Origin: UBA2336 sp964404445
GTDB taxonomy: Bacteria > Bacteroidota > Bacteroidia > Cytophagales > Cyclobacteriaceae
Assembly: GCA_964404445.1 (NCBI GenBank)
Contig: CAYOJW010000006.1
Coordinates: forward strand, 1 to 64,000
Direction of reading: 5' to 3'
DNA length: 64,000 nt
How positions within the stretch are numbered: the stretch's first letter is position 1; each line of letters begins with the position of its first letter. The position numbers and the translations under genes are program-made. Shown here one piece after another: positions 33,339 to 42,270 of this stretch. The notes beneath the pieces are model-generated. The model saw nothing but the letters and a program-made list of their open reading frames with translations. It was not told where the DNA came from and did no database searches.

Positions 33339-36293
33339 ATGAGGAAAACGCTACTGTTTTTAATTTTTTCATTCCTGGCTTGTAGTGCCTATGCACAAGA
33401 CAGAGTTGTGCGGGGCAAAGTAACCAGCCCCGATGACAACGCGGGCTTGCCGGGGGTGAGTGTTTTTGTGAAAGGAACGGATAAGGGCGCTGTAACCGAT
33501 GCCAATGGAACGTACCAGGTATCGGTAAGCCCGCAGGAAAACGTACTGGTGTTTTCGTTTATCGGGTACATTACGGTTGAAGCGAACATCGATAACCGTG
33601 AAGTGATAAACATTGTGCTGCAGGAAGACACCAAACAATTGGCAGAGGTTGTTGTAACGGGGTATAGCAGTGGCGACAGGCGTTTGCTGACCGAATCGGT
33701 AGGTGTGGTAAAAGCCGAATCGGTGAAAGACCTTCCGGTATCAACTATTGATGGTATTTTGCAGGGGCAAACAGCCGGGGTACAGGTATTGCAAAACTCG
33801 GGTACACCCGGTGGCGGTATGTCGGTGCGCGTACGCGGAACAACATCCATCAGCGGATCGGGGCAGCCCTTGTATGTAATTGACGGCATACCGTTAACAA
33901 CAGGCGATTTTGCCCAGATTGGTTACGAAGGCCAGGGTATTAATGCCCTCACCGATATTAACCCCAGCGAAATAGAATCGTTCAGTGTACTAAAAGATGC
34001 GGCCGCAGCAGCTATTTATGGAGCGCGTGGTTCGAACGGTGTTATTTTGATCACCACCAAGCGCGGTCGAAAAGGCAACGCTACCATAAACTTTAATACA
34101 TACCACGGAGTGCAGCAGGCATGGCGAAAATTAGATATGTTAGACAAACGCCAATGGATGGAGTACCGGAACGATTTGTTAGGCACAACCGTGTTTACCG
34201 AAGCCGATATGAGCAACCCTGATATTCCCAACACCAACTGGCAGGATGTGATTTTCCGTACCGCGCCCATATCGAACTACGATTTATCGGTAACCGGTGG
34301 AAATGATAAAACAACCTTTTTTATATCAGGAAGTTATTTCGATCAAACAGGTATTCTCATCGGGTCGGCCTATAAACGGGCAAACTTTCGTTCCAATATC
34401 GACCACCGGGTTAACTCAAAACTAAAAATAGGAACTTCAGTTTCGCTCACCTATTCAAAAACCAATCGTATTGAAGGTGATGGAACGTTGCACGGCCCGT
34501 TGCCAAACGGTATTTCTACACCGGCCATTTACCCGGTATATAATGCCGATGGTTCATATAATCAGGCAGGCCCATACTCAAACCCGGTATCTATTGCCAA
34601 TGAGGCAACCAACGAAAACTTCACGTTTCGTGTAATCGGTAATGCGTATGGCGAGTACGAGATTGCCCCCGGTTTGAGTTTTACATCGAAGTGGGGTGTT
34701 GATTTTTACAACTTGCGCGAACATGCCTTTGAGTTTAACACCGTACAGGGGCAGCGTTACAATGGTTTAGGGTTTGAAACCTATACCAATGTGTTAAACT
34801 TAGTAAGCAATAATGTGCTGCGGTACGAAAAAACCATCGACAGCCACACGTTTGATGTTTTAGTAGGTTATAGTTTTGAAAAACGCCAGTACCGCGACAT
34901 CTACATTCGTGGGCAGGATTACGCCAGTGAGTTTTTACAATACCTGAATTCGGCCTCTACATTTGTAAGCCCTTCGGCATCAGCATCCGATCAGGGCATC
35001 CGTTCGTTTTTTGGAAAAGCCAACTATAATTTATTGAATAAATATATTGTAGGGTTATCGGCCAGGGTTGACGGTTCGTCAAACTTCGGGGGCAATAACA
35101 AAAACGGTTTCTTCCCGGCTGTTTCGGCAGCATGGCGCCTTAGCGAAGAGTCTTTCGTGCAAGACAACGTATCGGCAATTTCTAACTTAAAACTACGCGC
35201 CAGCTATGGCTTGCTGGGTAACGATAACATCCCGGCTTTCCGCTTTGCCGAATTGTACGGCACGGGAAGTTATACAGGCCGGCCGGGCATTTTCCCGAAC
35301 AACATTCCCAACCCCGATTTAAAATGGGAAACAACGGCTCAGTTCGACATTGGCGTAGAAGCGGGTTTCTTTAACGACAAGCTTACCATTGCAGCCGATT
35401 ACTATAACAAACACACTAAAGATTTGTTGCTGAGCCGGCAAATACCACCCAGCTCAGGCTTCGGGAGCATTCTTGAAAACATAGGCGAAATGGAAAACAA
35501 AGGTGTAGAAGTAACGCTGGGCTTCGGTCATAACTTCGGCCCCGTTCGTTGGACTTCGCAATTAAATGTTTCGGCAAACCGTAACAAAGTGCTGAAGCTT
35601 TACAACAATCAGCCTATTGACGACCTGGGCCGTGGTGGCAACCGGGTTATGGTAGGCCAGCCTATTGGCATTTTTTATAGTTATAAATCGTTGGGTGTAG
35701 ATCCATCAACCGGTGACATTGTGTATGCCGATATGCAACCCGATGGCGAAATCACATCGGCCGACCGTACCATTGTGGGCAACCCGCACCCTGATTTTAT
35801 GGGCGGGTTTACCAACACCTTTAATTATAAGGGATTTGACCTCACGTTGTTTTTCCAGTTTTCGTATGGCAACGATGTGTTTAACGGATCGCGGCTTTTC
35901 CTTGAATCGCTGCAGGGAGGCGATAACCAAACAACGGCAGTGTTAAGGCGGTGGAAACAACCCGGTGATATTACCGACATACCACGGGCAACTACCGAAG
36001 CGGTTGCAGCCGATAACAAACGGGTATCGTCACGTTTTATCGAAGATGGCTCGTACCTGCGACTGAAAAACTTATCGTTCGGGTATTCATTCAATACCGA
36101 TATGCTCAGCCGTGCAAACATTTCAGGACTGCGCCTGTACATCAGTGCGCAGAATCTCTTAACCTTTACCCGTTATACCGGCCTTGATCCGGAAGTAAAT
36201 TACAGTGGCAACAGCACTTCGGTTATGGGTACCGATTTCTTTACGTTCCCGCAGGCGCGTACCGTAACCCTGGGTTTAAACCTTAAATTTTAA
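33339..36293 (+). CDS. SusC/RagA-type TonB-dependent transporter
   Basis: A 984-residue outer-membrane barrel. A signal peptide (about 1-22) is followed by a CarboxypepD_reg-like domain (VVRGKVTSPDDNAGLPGVSV), a plug domain starting near VVVTGYSSGDRR, and a long barrel ending in an aromatic F. SusC proteins import oligomers too big for porins. I choose the ATG at 33339 over the TTG two codons upstream. Its stop is five bases before susD. The cargo is inferred from the flanking cyanophycinases. Confidence 0.9.
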   Translation: MRKTLLFLIFSFLACSAYAQDRVVRGKVTSPDDNAGLPGVSVFVKGTDKGAVTDANGTYQVSVSPQENVLVFSFIGYITVEANIDNREVINIVLQEDTKQLAEVVVTGYSSGDRRLLTESVGVVKAESVKDLPVSTIDGILQGQTAGVQVLQNSGTPGGGMSVRVRGTTSISGSGQPLYVIDGIPLTTGDFAQIGYEGQGINALTDINPSEIESFSVLKDAAAAAIYGARGSNGVILITTKRGRKGNATINFNTYHGVQQAWRKLDMLDKRQWMEYRNDLLGTTVFTEADMSNPDIPNTNWQDVIFRTAPISNYDLSVTGGNDKTTFFISGSYFDQTGILIGSAYKRANFRSNIDHRVNSKLKIGTSVSLTYSKTNRIEGDGTLHGPLPNGISTPAIYPVYNADGSYNQAGPYSNPVSIANEATNENFTFRVIGNAYGEYEIAPGLSFTSKWGVDFYNLREHAFEFNTVQGQRYNGLGFETYTNVLNLVSNNVLRYEKTIDSHTFDVLVGYSFEKRQYRDIYIRGQDYASEFLQYLNSASTFVSPSASASDQGIRSFFGKANYNLLNKYIVGLSARVDGSSNFGGNNKNGFFPAVSAAWRLSEESFVQDNVSAISNLKLRASYGLLGNDNIPAFRFAELYGTGSYTGRPGIFPNNIPNPDLKWETTAQFDIGVEAGFFNDKLTIAADYYNKHTKDLLLSRQIPPSSGFGSILENIGEMENKGVEVTLGFGHNFGPVRWTSQLNVSANRNKVLKLYNNQPIDDLGRGGNRVMVGQPIGIFYSYKSLGVDPSTGDIVYADMQPDGEITSADRTIVGNPHPDFMGGFTNTFNYKGFDLTLFFQFSYGNDVFNGSRLFLESLQGGDNQTTAVLRRWKQPGDITDIPRATTEAVAADNKRVSSRFIEDGSYLRLKNLSFGYSFNTDMLSRANISGLRLYISAQNLLTFTRYTGLDPEVNYSGNSTSVMGTDFFTFPQARTVTLGLNLKF

Positions 36294-36298
36294 TGCAC

Positions 36299-37627
36299 AT
36301 GAAAAAGTTTTATATACTCATAATAGCAATAGCCCTGTTGGCTTCATGTGATGTGTTAGACGTGAAACCTCAAAACGCTATTCTGGCTAAAGATGCCTTT
36401 AGGGATAAGGCCGGTATCGAACGCGGAGTGCTGGGCGCATACACGCCTTTTCAATACCTGAGTTATTACGGCCGTACCTATTTGATCTTTGCCGATCTGG
36501 CGGCCGATAACCTTGAAAGCCCGACCGATGCCACGGCAGCCGAATACCGTGAAGTGGCGAATAATAACATCCTGCCCGAAAACGGATCGGTAGCCGGAAT
36601 CTGGAGTTCAGCGTACGAAGGCATTAACATCGCTAATAACGTAATCGCTAAAATCCCGGAAATGACCGACATGACCGATGCCGAGAAAAGCAAAGCCTTA
36701 GGCGAGCTTCATTTCATTCGGGCACTCAATCACTTTAATTTGCTCAATTATTTCGGGGCGATACCAGTAAAAACATCACCTACGGTGGGTACTGCAAACT
36801 TAGATGTACCGCGTATGCCGGTGGCCGATGTGTATAACCAGATCATCGATGATTTGCTTTTTGCCGAAACCAACTTGCCGGCATCGTCTGTAAAAGTACG
36901 GGCAAGCAAGTATGCCGCAACAGCTTTGTTAGCCCGTGTTTATTTATACAGGGGTTCGTACAGTTTAGCCATTGCCAAAGCCACCGAAGTAATTAATAAT
37001 GGTGGTTATACCCTGTTGGATGACTATGCCGAAGTATTTACCGATGCCTCGGCCGAATCGATTTTTGAAATTGATTTTGTGGTGTTAAACCGCAACAGGA
37101 TTGCCGAGTACAATTTCCCCAAGCCCGACCCTTTAAACGGAAGGCGCGAAGTTGCACCTACTGCTGGTATTGTTAATGCATACACCACAGGCGATGAACG
37201 GTTCGAGGCTTCTCTTCAATTTTTAGGCACACTGCCTTATGCGGTTAAGTACGATGACATCGCTACCGGTGCGGATAACGTAATTGTGCTGCGCCTTGCC
37301 GAGATGTACCTGATACGCGCAGAAGCCGAGGCACGGTTAGGAGGTGATGTGAACGCCATCCAAAACGACCTGAACGAAATCCGCGACCGCGCCAATGTTC
37401 CGCTATCATCGGCCACAACACACGATGCCCTGTTGTTGCAGATCGAACAGGAGCGCAGGGTAGAGTTTGCCTTTGAAGGCCACCGTTGGTTTGACTTAGT
37501 GCGCACCGGCAGGGCTACTGCGTTGTTAACCAATGTAACCAATGCCAGCAAAACATTGTTTCCGATTCCGCTATCGGAAATCTTAACCAATAAGCATCCT
37601 CAAATGACACAAAACCCCGGGTATTAA
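36299..37627 (+). CDS. SusD/RagB-family surface lipoprotein
   Basis: A 442-residue lipoprotein with lipobox LLASCDVLDVKP (lipidated Cys near residue 17). TPR-like helices fill the N-terminal two-thirds, and RRVEFAFEGHRWFDLVRTG is the SusD C-terminal signature. It forms the lid over the SusC barrel and binds the imported oligomer. An ATG at 36293 overlaps the susC stop; the ATG at 36299 gives the better signal peptide. It is at the short end of the family's length. Confidence 0.9.
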   Translation: MKKFYILIIAIALLASCDVLDVKPQNAILAKDAFRDKAGIERGVLGAYTPFQYLSYYGRTYLIFADLAADNLESPTDATAAEYREVANNNILPENGSVAGIWSSAYEGINIANNVIAKIPEMTDMTDAEKSKALGELHFIRALNHFNLLNYFGAIPVKTSPTVGTANLDVPRMPVADVYNQIIDDLLFAETNLPASSVKVRASKYAATALLARVYLYRGSYSLAIAKATEVINNGGYTLLDDYAEVFTDASAESIFEIDFVVLNRNRIAEYNFPKPDPLNGRREVAPTAGIVNAYTTGDERFEASLQFLGTLPYAVKYDDIATGADNVIVLRLAEMYLIRAEAEARLGGDVNAIQNDLNEIRDRANVPLSSATTHDALLLQIEQERRVEFAFEGHRWFDLVRTGRATALLTNVTNASKTLFPIPLSEILTNKHPQMTQNPGY

Positions 37628-37652
37628 TTCAGACCTTAAAACATTAATTATT

Positions 37653-39020
37653 ATGAAATCGAAACTATATTCCATTATACTGTTGCTGTTCGCTATGGTG
37701 TTTGTCAACGCCTGCAGCGAAGATGAAACCTATCCCGACCCGGCCGCAACCTTTACAACCGATAAAACCACCGCACGGGTAGGCGAGTTTGTTCAGTTTA
37801 CAAACACATCCGACAACGCCACCGCTTTCCGCTGGAGCTTTGGCGATGGCACCATGTCGAGCGAGATTTCGCCCCGGAAAGCCTACGATGTTACGGGTGT
37901 TTATACCGTAAGCTTGGTGTCAACCGGTAAGGGTGGGTCGGTTATTTCCAGTACAACCATTACGGTTGTGCCCGATGCGCTGTTTGAAATAGAAGGGAGC
38001 GATCACATGGCTTTAACGCCTGTTAAATTCAAAAACCTGTCGAAAGGGGCAACCTCGTACGAGTGGTCTTTCGGAAACGCAGGCAACTCCAAATCAACCG
38101 AAGAAAGCCCCGAGTTTTCGTATGTAGCAGCAGGTACTTATACCGTAACGCTGAAAGCCATCAGCGCCACAGGCGAGAGCACGTTCGAACGCCAGATCAC
38201 GATCAACCCATCGTTATCACCCGATTTGTATTTTATTGAATTCGGTGCCAGTCCGGTGTTTGTGCGAAAACTTTCGTTAGATGGATCAGGCACCATCACA
38301 AACTTTTTTGACATGACCGAGCGAGAAGGTCTTTACATGGCTTATCATGCTGCATCGGGCAGGGTATTTTTTACCGGGCTTGATGCCGATGACGATGGCA
38401 AAGTATGGAGCATAAACATTGACGGTACCGGTCTTACCGTAGTTGCGTCCGGGTTGTGGGATCCGTACGGCATTGCCATTGATGCGGTGAACAATAAATT
38501 GTACGTGGCCGATGTAGCCGATGGCGATGACTATGGCCATATCTATCGTGCAAACTTCGATGGAAGCGGGCTTGAAGCGATTGTTACTATGGAAGCTGCC
38601 GATTTTACTTCCGTATCGGTTGACCCGGCAAACAACAAGATATACTTCATGGATTTGAATAACGAAAACATACACGTGGCAAACTTGGATGGATCAAACG
38701 AAAGCGTTTTAATTCCCGGTGCATGGGGTTATATGCTGATGGTCGATACCAAGCATGGTAAACTTTATTATGAGCATCAGCGCGTAATTAAACGTGCCGA
38801 CCTCACAGGTGCGAACATCGAAATCGTGGACAACTCAGCCAACACACCCACAACGACTCAGGCACGTTGCTATGGTATGGTGATCGATACTGACGAAGAT
38901 AAAATTTACTGGTCGGGTCGTGATTCAAACTCGATTATGAAAGCAAACCTTGACGGTACCGGCAAAGAAATTTTGAAGTCGGGGCTGAGCAGTCCGCGTG
39001 GTATTTTCCTTAGAAAATAA
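37653..39020 (+). CDS. PKD-domain / beta-propeller surface lipoprotein
   Basis: A 455-residue lipoprotein (VNACSEDE lipobox). Two PKD domains (about 30-110 and 112-190, motifs FRWSFGDG and YEWSFGN) precede a six-bladed YWTD/NHL-like propeller (about 195-455, repeats such as GIAIDAVNNKLYVAD and ANLDGS). Such proteins often hold substrate at the surface in SusCD loci. It has no recognisable catalytic motif. The similar gene downstream suggests duplication. Confidence 0.82.
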   Translation: MKSKLYSIILLLFAMVFVNACSEDETYPDPAATFTTDKTTARVGEFVQFTNTSDNATAFRWSFGDGTMSSEISPRKAYDVTGVYTVSLVSTGKGGSVISSTTITVVPDALFEIEGSDHMALTPVKFKNLSKGATSYEWSFGNAGNSKSTEESPEFSYVAAGTYTVTLKAISATGESTFERQITINPSLSPDLYFIEFGASPVFVRKLSLDGSGTITNFFDMTEREGLYMAYHAASGRVFFTGLDADDDGKVWSINIDGTGLTVVASGLWDPYGIAIDAVNNKLYVADVADGDDYGHIYRANFDGSGLEAIVTMEAADFTSVSVDPANNKIYFMDLNNENIHVANLDGSNESVLIPGAWGYMLMVDTKHGKLYYEHQRVIKRADLTGANIEIVDNSANTPTTTQARCYGMVIDTDEDKIYWSGRDSNSIMKANLDGTGKEILKSGLSSPRGIFLRK

Positions 39021-39032
39021 AAATGAACGAAC

Positions 39033-40175
39033 ATGAAGAAACTATTTTATATATTTTTCTTTGGAACAAGCCTTGCGTTTATGCAGGGCTGTTCCGATGA
39101 TGGTTACCCGATACCACCGGCCAGTACAGTACCCAAGTTCACGTACGTCATTGATAACGATGAACTGGCACCGGCTACAGTAACCTTTACCAATACAACC
39201 ATTGTCCCGGATCGTGCCGGGGAAGTATCGTACTACTGGAGTTTTGGTGATGGAACATCATCTACGCAAACCAGCCCTTCACATTATTATGAAGAACCGG
39301 GCGAGTATATCGTAAACATGGTGGTGGTTACATCTAATTCACTTGAAGTGAAAGAGTATAAGCGAGCCATCATTATTAAAGACCCGAATGCCTCAGGTGT
39401 TCCGTTCTTTTTCTGGGCCGGAAGTTTACGCAACACACTTATCAACAACGCTACACCCATTGTGAGCATCTTTGCTACACCGGGCGTAACCAGCTCGTAT
39501 GGTATGGTAGTTGATACGGTTAACAGTAAACTGTACTTAGGTGACGACAGCGGTAAAAAAATATGGGTTGCAAACCTCGATGGTTCGGATTTCAAAGAAT
39601 TCCGTACAGGTGTAGGTGGCATTAACGGGCTTGCGATTGATTACCAAACGAACCTCATCTACTGGGGAACAACCGAAGGTGAAGTAAGGCGTGCCGATTT
39701 AACAAGCACAACGCTAACACAAAACGAAACCGTTGTTACCGGGCAAACCAACGAACCAACGGGTATTGCCATCGACCCTGTAACCCGTAAGTTGTTCTGG
39801 AACAACTATAATGGTGGTCTTTGGTCGAAGAGCCTGGATGCTGCGGGTGGTGAAGTTAAAATCATCGATAACCCCGATGGTGGAGGCAGTGTAATTGTCG
39901 TTGGTAACAAAATCTATTACGATGAGTTCACCTCTGGCGATATAAAAATTCGTTCGGCCAACCTTGATGGATCAAACCTGCAAACCGTTGTTACGGGCAT
40001 TACCCGGTTGATATTCGCGGGCATAGTCTATAACCCCGCAGATGAAAAACTGTATTGGGGCGACCGTAACACCAGCACCATCCGAAAAGCCAACCTCGAT
40101 GGCTCCGACATAGAAAACTATTATGTAGCAACCGGGGGCTATCCGCGTGCGTTTGCATTGGGTAAGCCTAAGTAA
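39033..40175 (+). CDS. PKD-domain / beta-propeller surface lipoprotein (second copy)
   Basis: A 380-residue lipoprotein (MQGCSDDG lipobox) with one PKD domain (about 35-115, YYWSFGDG) and a YWTD-like propeller (about 130-375; blades contain LYLGDDSGKKIWVANLDGS and LYWGDRNTSTIRKANLDGS). It differs from its upstream neighbour mainly by having one PKD domain instead of two. It follows 12 bases after that gene. The terminator at 40197 closes the unit. Confidence 0.82.
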   Translation: MKKLFYIFFFGTSLAFMQGCSDDGYPIPPASTVPKFTYVIDNDELAPATVTFTNTTIVPDRAGEVSYYWSFGDGTSSTQTSPSHYYEEPGEYIVNMVVVTSNSLEVKEYKRAIIIKDPNASGVPFFFWAGSLRNTLINNATPIVSIFATPGVTSSYGMVVDTVNSKLYLGDDSGKKIWVANLDGSDFKEFRTGVGGINGLAIDYQTNLIYWGTTEGEVRRADLTSTTLTQNETVVTGQTNEPTGIAIDPVTRKLFWNNYNGGLWSKSLDAAGGEVKIIDNPDGGGSVIVVGNKIYYDEFTSGDIKIRSANLDGSNLQTVVTGITRLIFAGIVYNPADEKLYWGDRNTSTIRKANLDGSDIENYYVATGGYPRAFALGKPK

Positions 40176-40196
40176 AAAGAGGGTATGAGTATAACT

Positions 40197-40229
40197 AAAA
40201 CGGTCATGCATTGGCATGACCGTTTTTAT
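40197..40229 (+). terminator. Rho-independent terminator
   Basis: AAAACGGTCATGC (40197-40209) pairs perfectly with GCATGACCGTTTT (40214-40226), a 13-bp stem with loop ATTG and a T-run. It separates the SusCD/lipoprotein unit from the second cyanophycinase gene, which therefore either reads through or has its own weak promoter. Confidence 0.88.
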
Positions 40230-40247
40230 TAAAATAAACATCGATCT

Positions 40248-41081
40248 ATGAAAAAAATATGCACACTGTTCTTTTTGTTATTCGTTTTTACAGTTGCTTC
40301 GTCACAATCTAATCAGGGTAAGCTCATTATCATTGGTGGTGGCTCACGCCCCGGTGCGCTGGTGGAGCGCATCATTAGCGAAGCCGGTTTGCGTACCGGT
40401 GGGTATGCGGTCATACTGCCGATGTCAAGTGCAGAGCCGGATTCTGCCGCGTATTATGCCAAGCAACAGTTTTTAAAAATGGGTGTAACAGCGTTGTACG
40501 GATTAAATTTTAAACAAGGCGAACCTGTTCATCCTGCCAAGGCAGATTCAATCCGTAAGGCAAAGCTCATCTACATCACCGGTGGTGATCAAAACCGCTT
40601 TATGGAAATCGTACACGGCACTGCCATTGAACAGGCCATCCACGATGCGTACCGTAACGGAAGTGTTGTTAGCGGTACCAGCGCGGGAGCTGCCGTTATG
40701 AGTAAACAAATGATAACCGGTAAAGAAATAAAATACCCTGACTATGCCGCGACATTTAAGACTATCGAAAGTAATAACATAGAGCTTAAACCGGGTTTGG
40801 GGTTGTTGCCTTCTGCCATTATCGATCAGCATTTCCTGATCCGCAGCCGTCATAACCGGTTGCTCAGCGCGGTAATAGAACACCCCGAAATGCAATGTAT
40901 TGGTATTGATGAGGCTACGGCTATTCTGGTGGTGGGTAAGCATGTTGAAGTATTGGGTAACTCGCAGGTATTGGTGTATTCAAACCCGCGCAAGTCAAAG
41001 AGCATTACCAACAACAAACTTGGGGCACGGGGATTAATCCTCAATGTTTATTTACCAGGTGATACGTTCAGGTTACCGTAA
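40248..41081 (+). CDS. Exported cyanophycinase
   Basis: A 277-residue peptidase S51-family protein. A signal peptide (about 1-20) is followed by the single domain with S145 in GTSAGAAV, TGGDQNRF and DQHFLIRSRHNRLL, all cyanophycinase motifs. Length matches the classical enzyme of about 270 residues. It has no sorting domain, so it is probably periplasmic, and could finish what the surface enzyme starts by cutting polymer fragments to beta-Asp-Arg dipeptides. The reaction is inferred from the family. Confidence 0.87.
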   Translation: MKKICTLFFLLFVFTVASSQSNQGKLIIIGGGSRPGALVERIISEAGLRTGGYAVILPMSSAEPDSAAYYAKQQFLKMGVTALYGLNFKQGEPVHPAKADSIRKAKLIYITGGDQNRFMEIVHGTAIEQAIHDAYRNGSVVSGTSAGAAVMSKQMITGKEIKYPDYAATFKTIESNNIELKPGLGLLPSAIIDQHFLIRSRHNRLLSAVIEHPEMQCIGIDEATAILVVGKHVEVLGNSQVLVYSNPRKSKSITNNKLGARGLILNVYLPGDTFRLP

Positions 41082-41262
41082 TGTAGCAGATTGGCGTTTA
41101 CACCCCCCGTTTTTAACATCTGCCCAAATGCAGTAGTCCGGCAACTGTCCCTAAAATGGCAAAATAATAACAAACATTACTTCCGTGCGGAGTGTATGCG
41201 AATCAACGCACACATCAATGTGAAATGAAGTTGTTTTGCCATGTCAATTAAAGAGAGGGAGT

Positions 41263-41358
41263 ATGGTTTTTGTAGTGGTTAGCACATTATTGATGTTTTT
41301 TACGCTGTTTTTTTGGCTTGTGAAGAAATTAAACAAAAACATAACGGGTTTAGAGTAA
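41263..41358 (+). CDS. Possible 31-residue membrane peptide
   Basis: A short ORF starting after a purine-rich stretch (AAAGAGAGGGAGT). It encodes a single hydrophobic helix (residues 2-20, FVVVSTLLMFFTLFFWLV) and a basic tail (KKLNKN). It sits in a 419-base gap that holds no other gene before the tRNAs. It could be a real small protein or chance; no family is recognised. Confidence 0.35.
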   Translation: MVFVVVSTLLMFFTLFFWLVKKLNKNITGLE

Positions 41359-41402
41359 AAACCGAAGCCATTGGAGTGGCCTGTAATTGGCGCTGTCCCT
41401 CC

Positions 41403-41433
41403 TTGTTAATACCCATAAAGCTTATTACATTTG
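41403..41433 (+). promoter_or_regulatory. Promoter of the tRNA-Leu pair
   Basis: TTG (41403-41405), 20 bases, TACATTTG (41426-41433). It is an exact consensus match, about 68 bases before the first tRNA. Confidence 0.55.
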
Positions 41434-41500
41434 TCGCCCTGTTTAGGATACAGCGAACGATTTTATTTTATAGACTCGCTTAGTTCTTCCGGGAATGTTT

Positions 41501-41584
41501 GCCCAGGTGGTGAAATTGGTAGACACGCTACTTTGAGGTGGTAGAGCCTTAACCGGTGTGCAGGTTCGAATCCTGTTCTGGGCA
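41501..41584 (+). tRNA. tRNA-Leu (GAG)
   Basis: 84 bases. The acceptor stem GCCCAGG pairs with TCTGGGC, the discriminator is A, and there is a D-arm with TGGTAGACAC and a T-arm GGTTCGAATCC. The long variable arm is of class II form. The anticodon loop TTGAGGT gives anticodon GAG. CCA is not encoded. Confidence 0.93.
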
Positions 41585-41595
41585 CATTATAGAAT

Positions 41596-41677
41596 ACCGA
41601 AGTGGTGGAATTGGTAGACACGCACGTTTCAGGGGCGTGTGTCGCAAGACATGCGGGTTCGAGTCCCGCCTTCGGTA
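41596..41677 (+). tRNA. tRNA-Leu (CAG)
   Basis: 82 bases. The acceptor ACCGAAG pairs with CTTCGGT, the discriminator is A, and there is a class II variable arm and a T-arm GGTTCGAGTCC. The anticodon loop TTCAGGG gives CAG. It is 11 bases after the first tRNA and is probably co-transcribed. An A at position 1 is less usual than G. CCA is not encoded. Confidence 0.92.
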
Positions 41678-41758
41678 CTTCAATTTTATCCCCTGCCTCT
41701 TGAGGGATTGCAAGATTGGCTTTTACTTTCCCGAATTTTAGTTATACTTACCCTTTGT

Positions 41759-42190
41759 ATGCTTTCAAAGAAAAGTAAATATGCTATCCACGCATTGGTG
41801 TACCTGGCTGAGCGCTATGGCAATGGCCCCGTGCAAATTGGCGAAATAGCCGGGCAGCAGAACATCCCTAAAAAATTTTTAGAAACCATTTTATTAGAAC
41901 TGCGGAACGCTAAAATTTTGCATAGTAAAAAAGGCAAAGGCGGAGGCTATTACCTGTACCGTAAACCCGAAGAAGTAAACCTTACCGAAGTTATCCGACT
42001 TATGAACGGTGCCATTGCATTGCTTCCCTGCGTATCGTTGCATTATTACGAGGCTTGCGAAGAATGTGTGGACGAAAAACATTGCACCATCCGGGCAACG
42101 TTTATACAGGTGCGCGATGAAACCCTGCGCATCCTCAGCGAAAACACCCTGGCAGACCTGTTAAAAAAACAGAAAAAGGCTAAAAAGTAG
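41759..42190 (+). CDS. Rrf2-family transcriptional regulator
   Basis: A 143-residue protein. The N-terminal winged helix (LSKKSKYAIHALVYLAERYG, then QIGEIAGQQNIPKKFLETILLEL) is typical of Rrf2. The C-terminal part has C91, C100, C103 and C109; Rrf2 proteins such as IscR and NsrR use cysteines to hold an Fe-S cluster, and this spacing could do so. The ATG at 41759 is used because an earlier in-frame start lies inside the second tRNA. It lies next to a peroxiredoxin gene. Confidence 0.85.
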   Translation: MLSKKSKYAIHALVYLAERYGNGPVQIGEIAGQQNIPKKFLETILLELRNAKILHSKKGKGGGYYLYRKPEEVNLTEVIRLMNGAIALLPCVSLHYYEACEECVDEKHCTIRATFIQVRDETLRILSENTLADLLKKQKKAKK

Positions 42191-42270
42191 TTTTTTTAGG
42201 CTTTAATAGTCTATTATTCCTATGGATTTTATACTTTTAGAGCAAATTTCACTTAATACTCAATATCATT

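Noticed and set aside
33389..33889. 166-codon minus-strand open frame inside susC
   Set aside because: Antisense shadow of the conserved N-terminal domain and plug of SusC.
41639..41758. N-terminal extension of the Rrf2 regulator
   Set aside because: It would translate the 3' half of tRNA-Leu(CAG).
42205..42240. Specific Rrf2 operator upstream of the peroxiredoxin gene
   Set aside because: Only loose CTAT-rich similarity to 47210-47270; no clear dyad symmetry, so it is not listed as a site.
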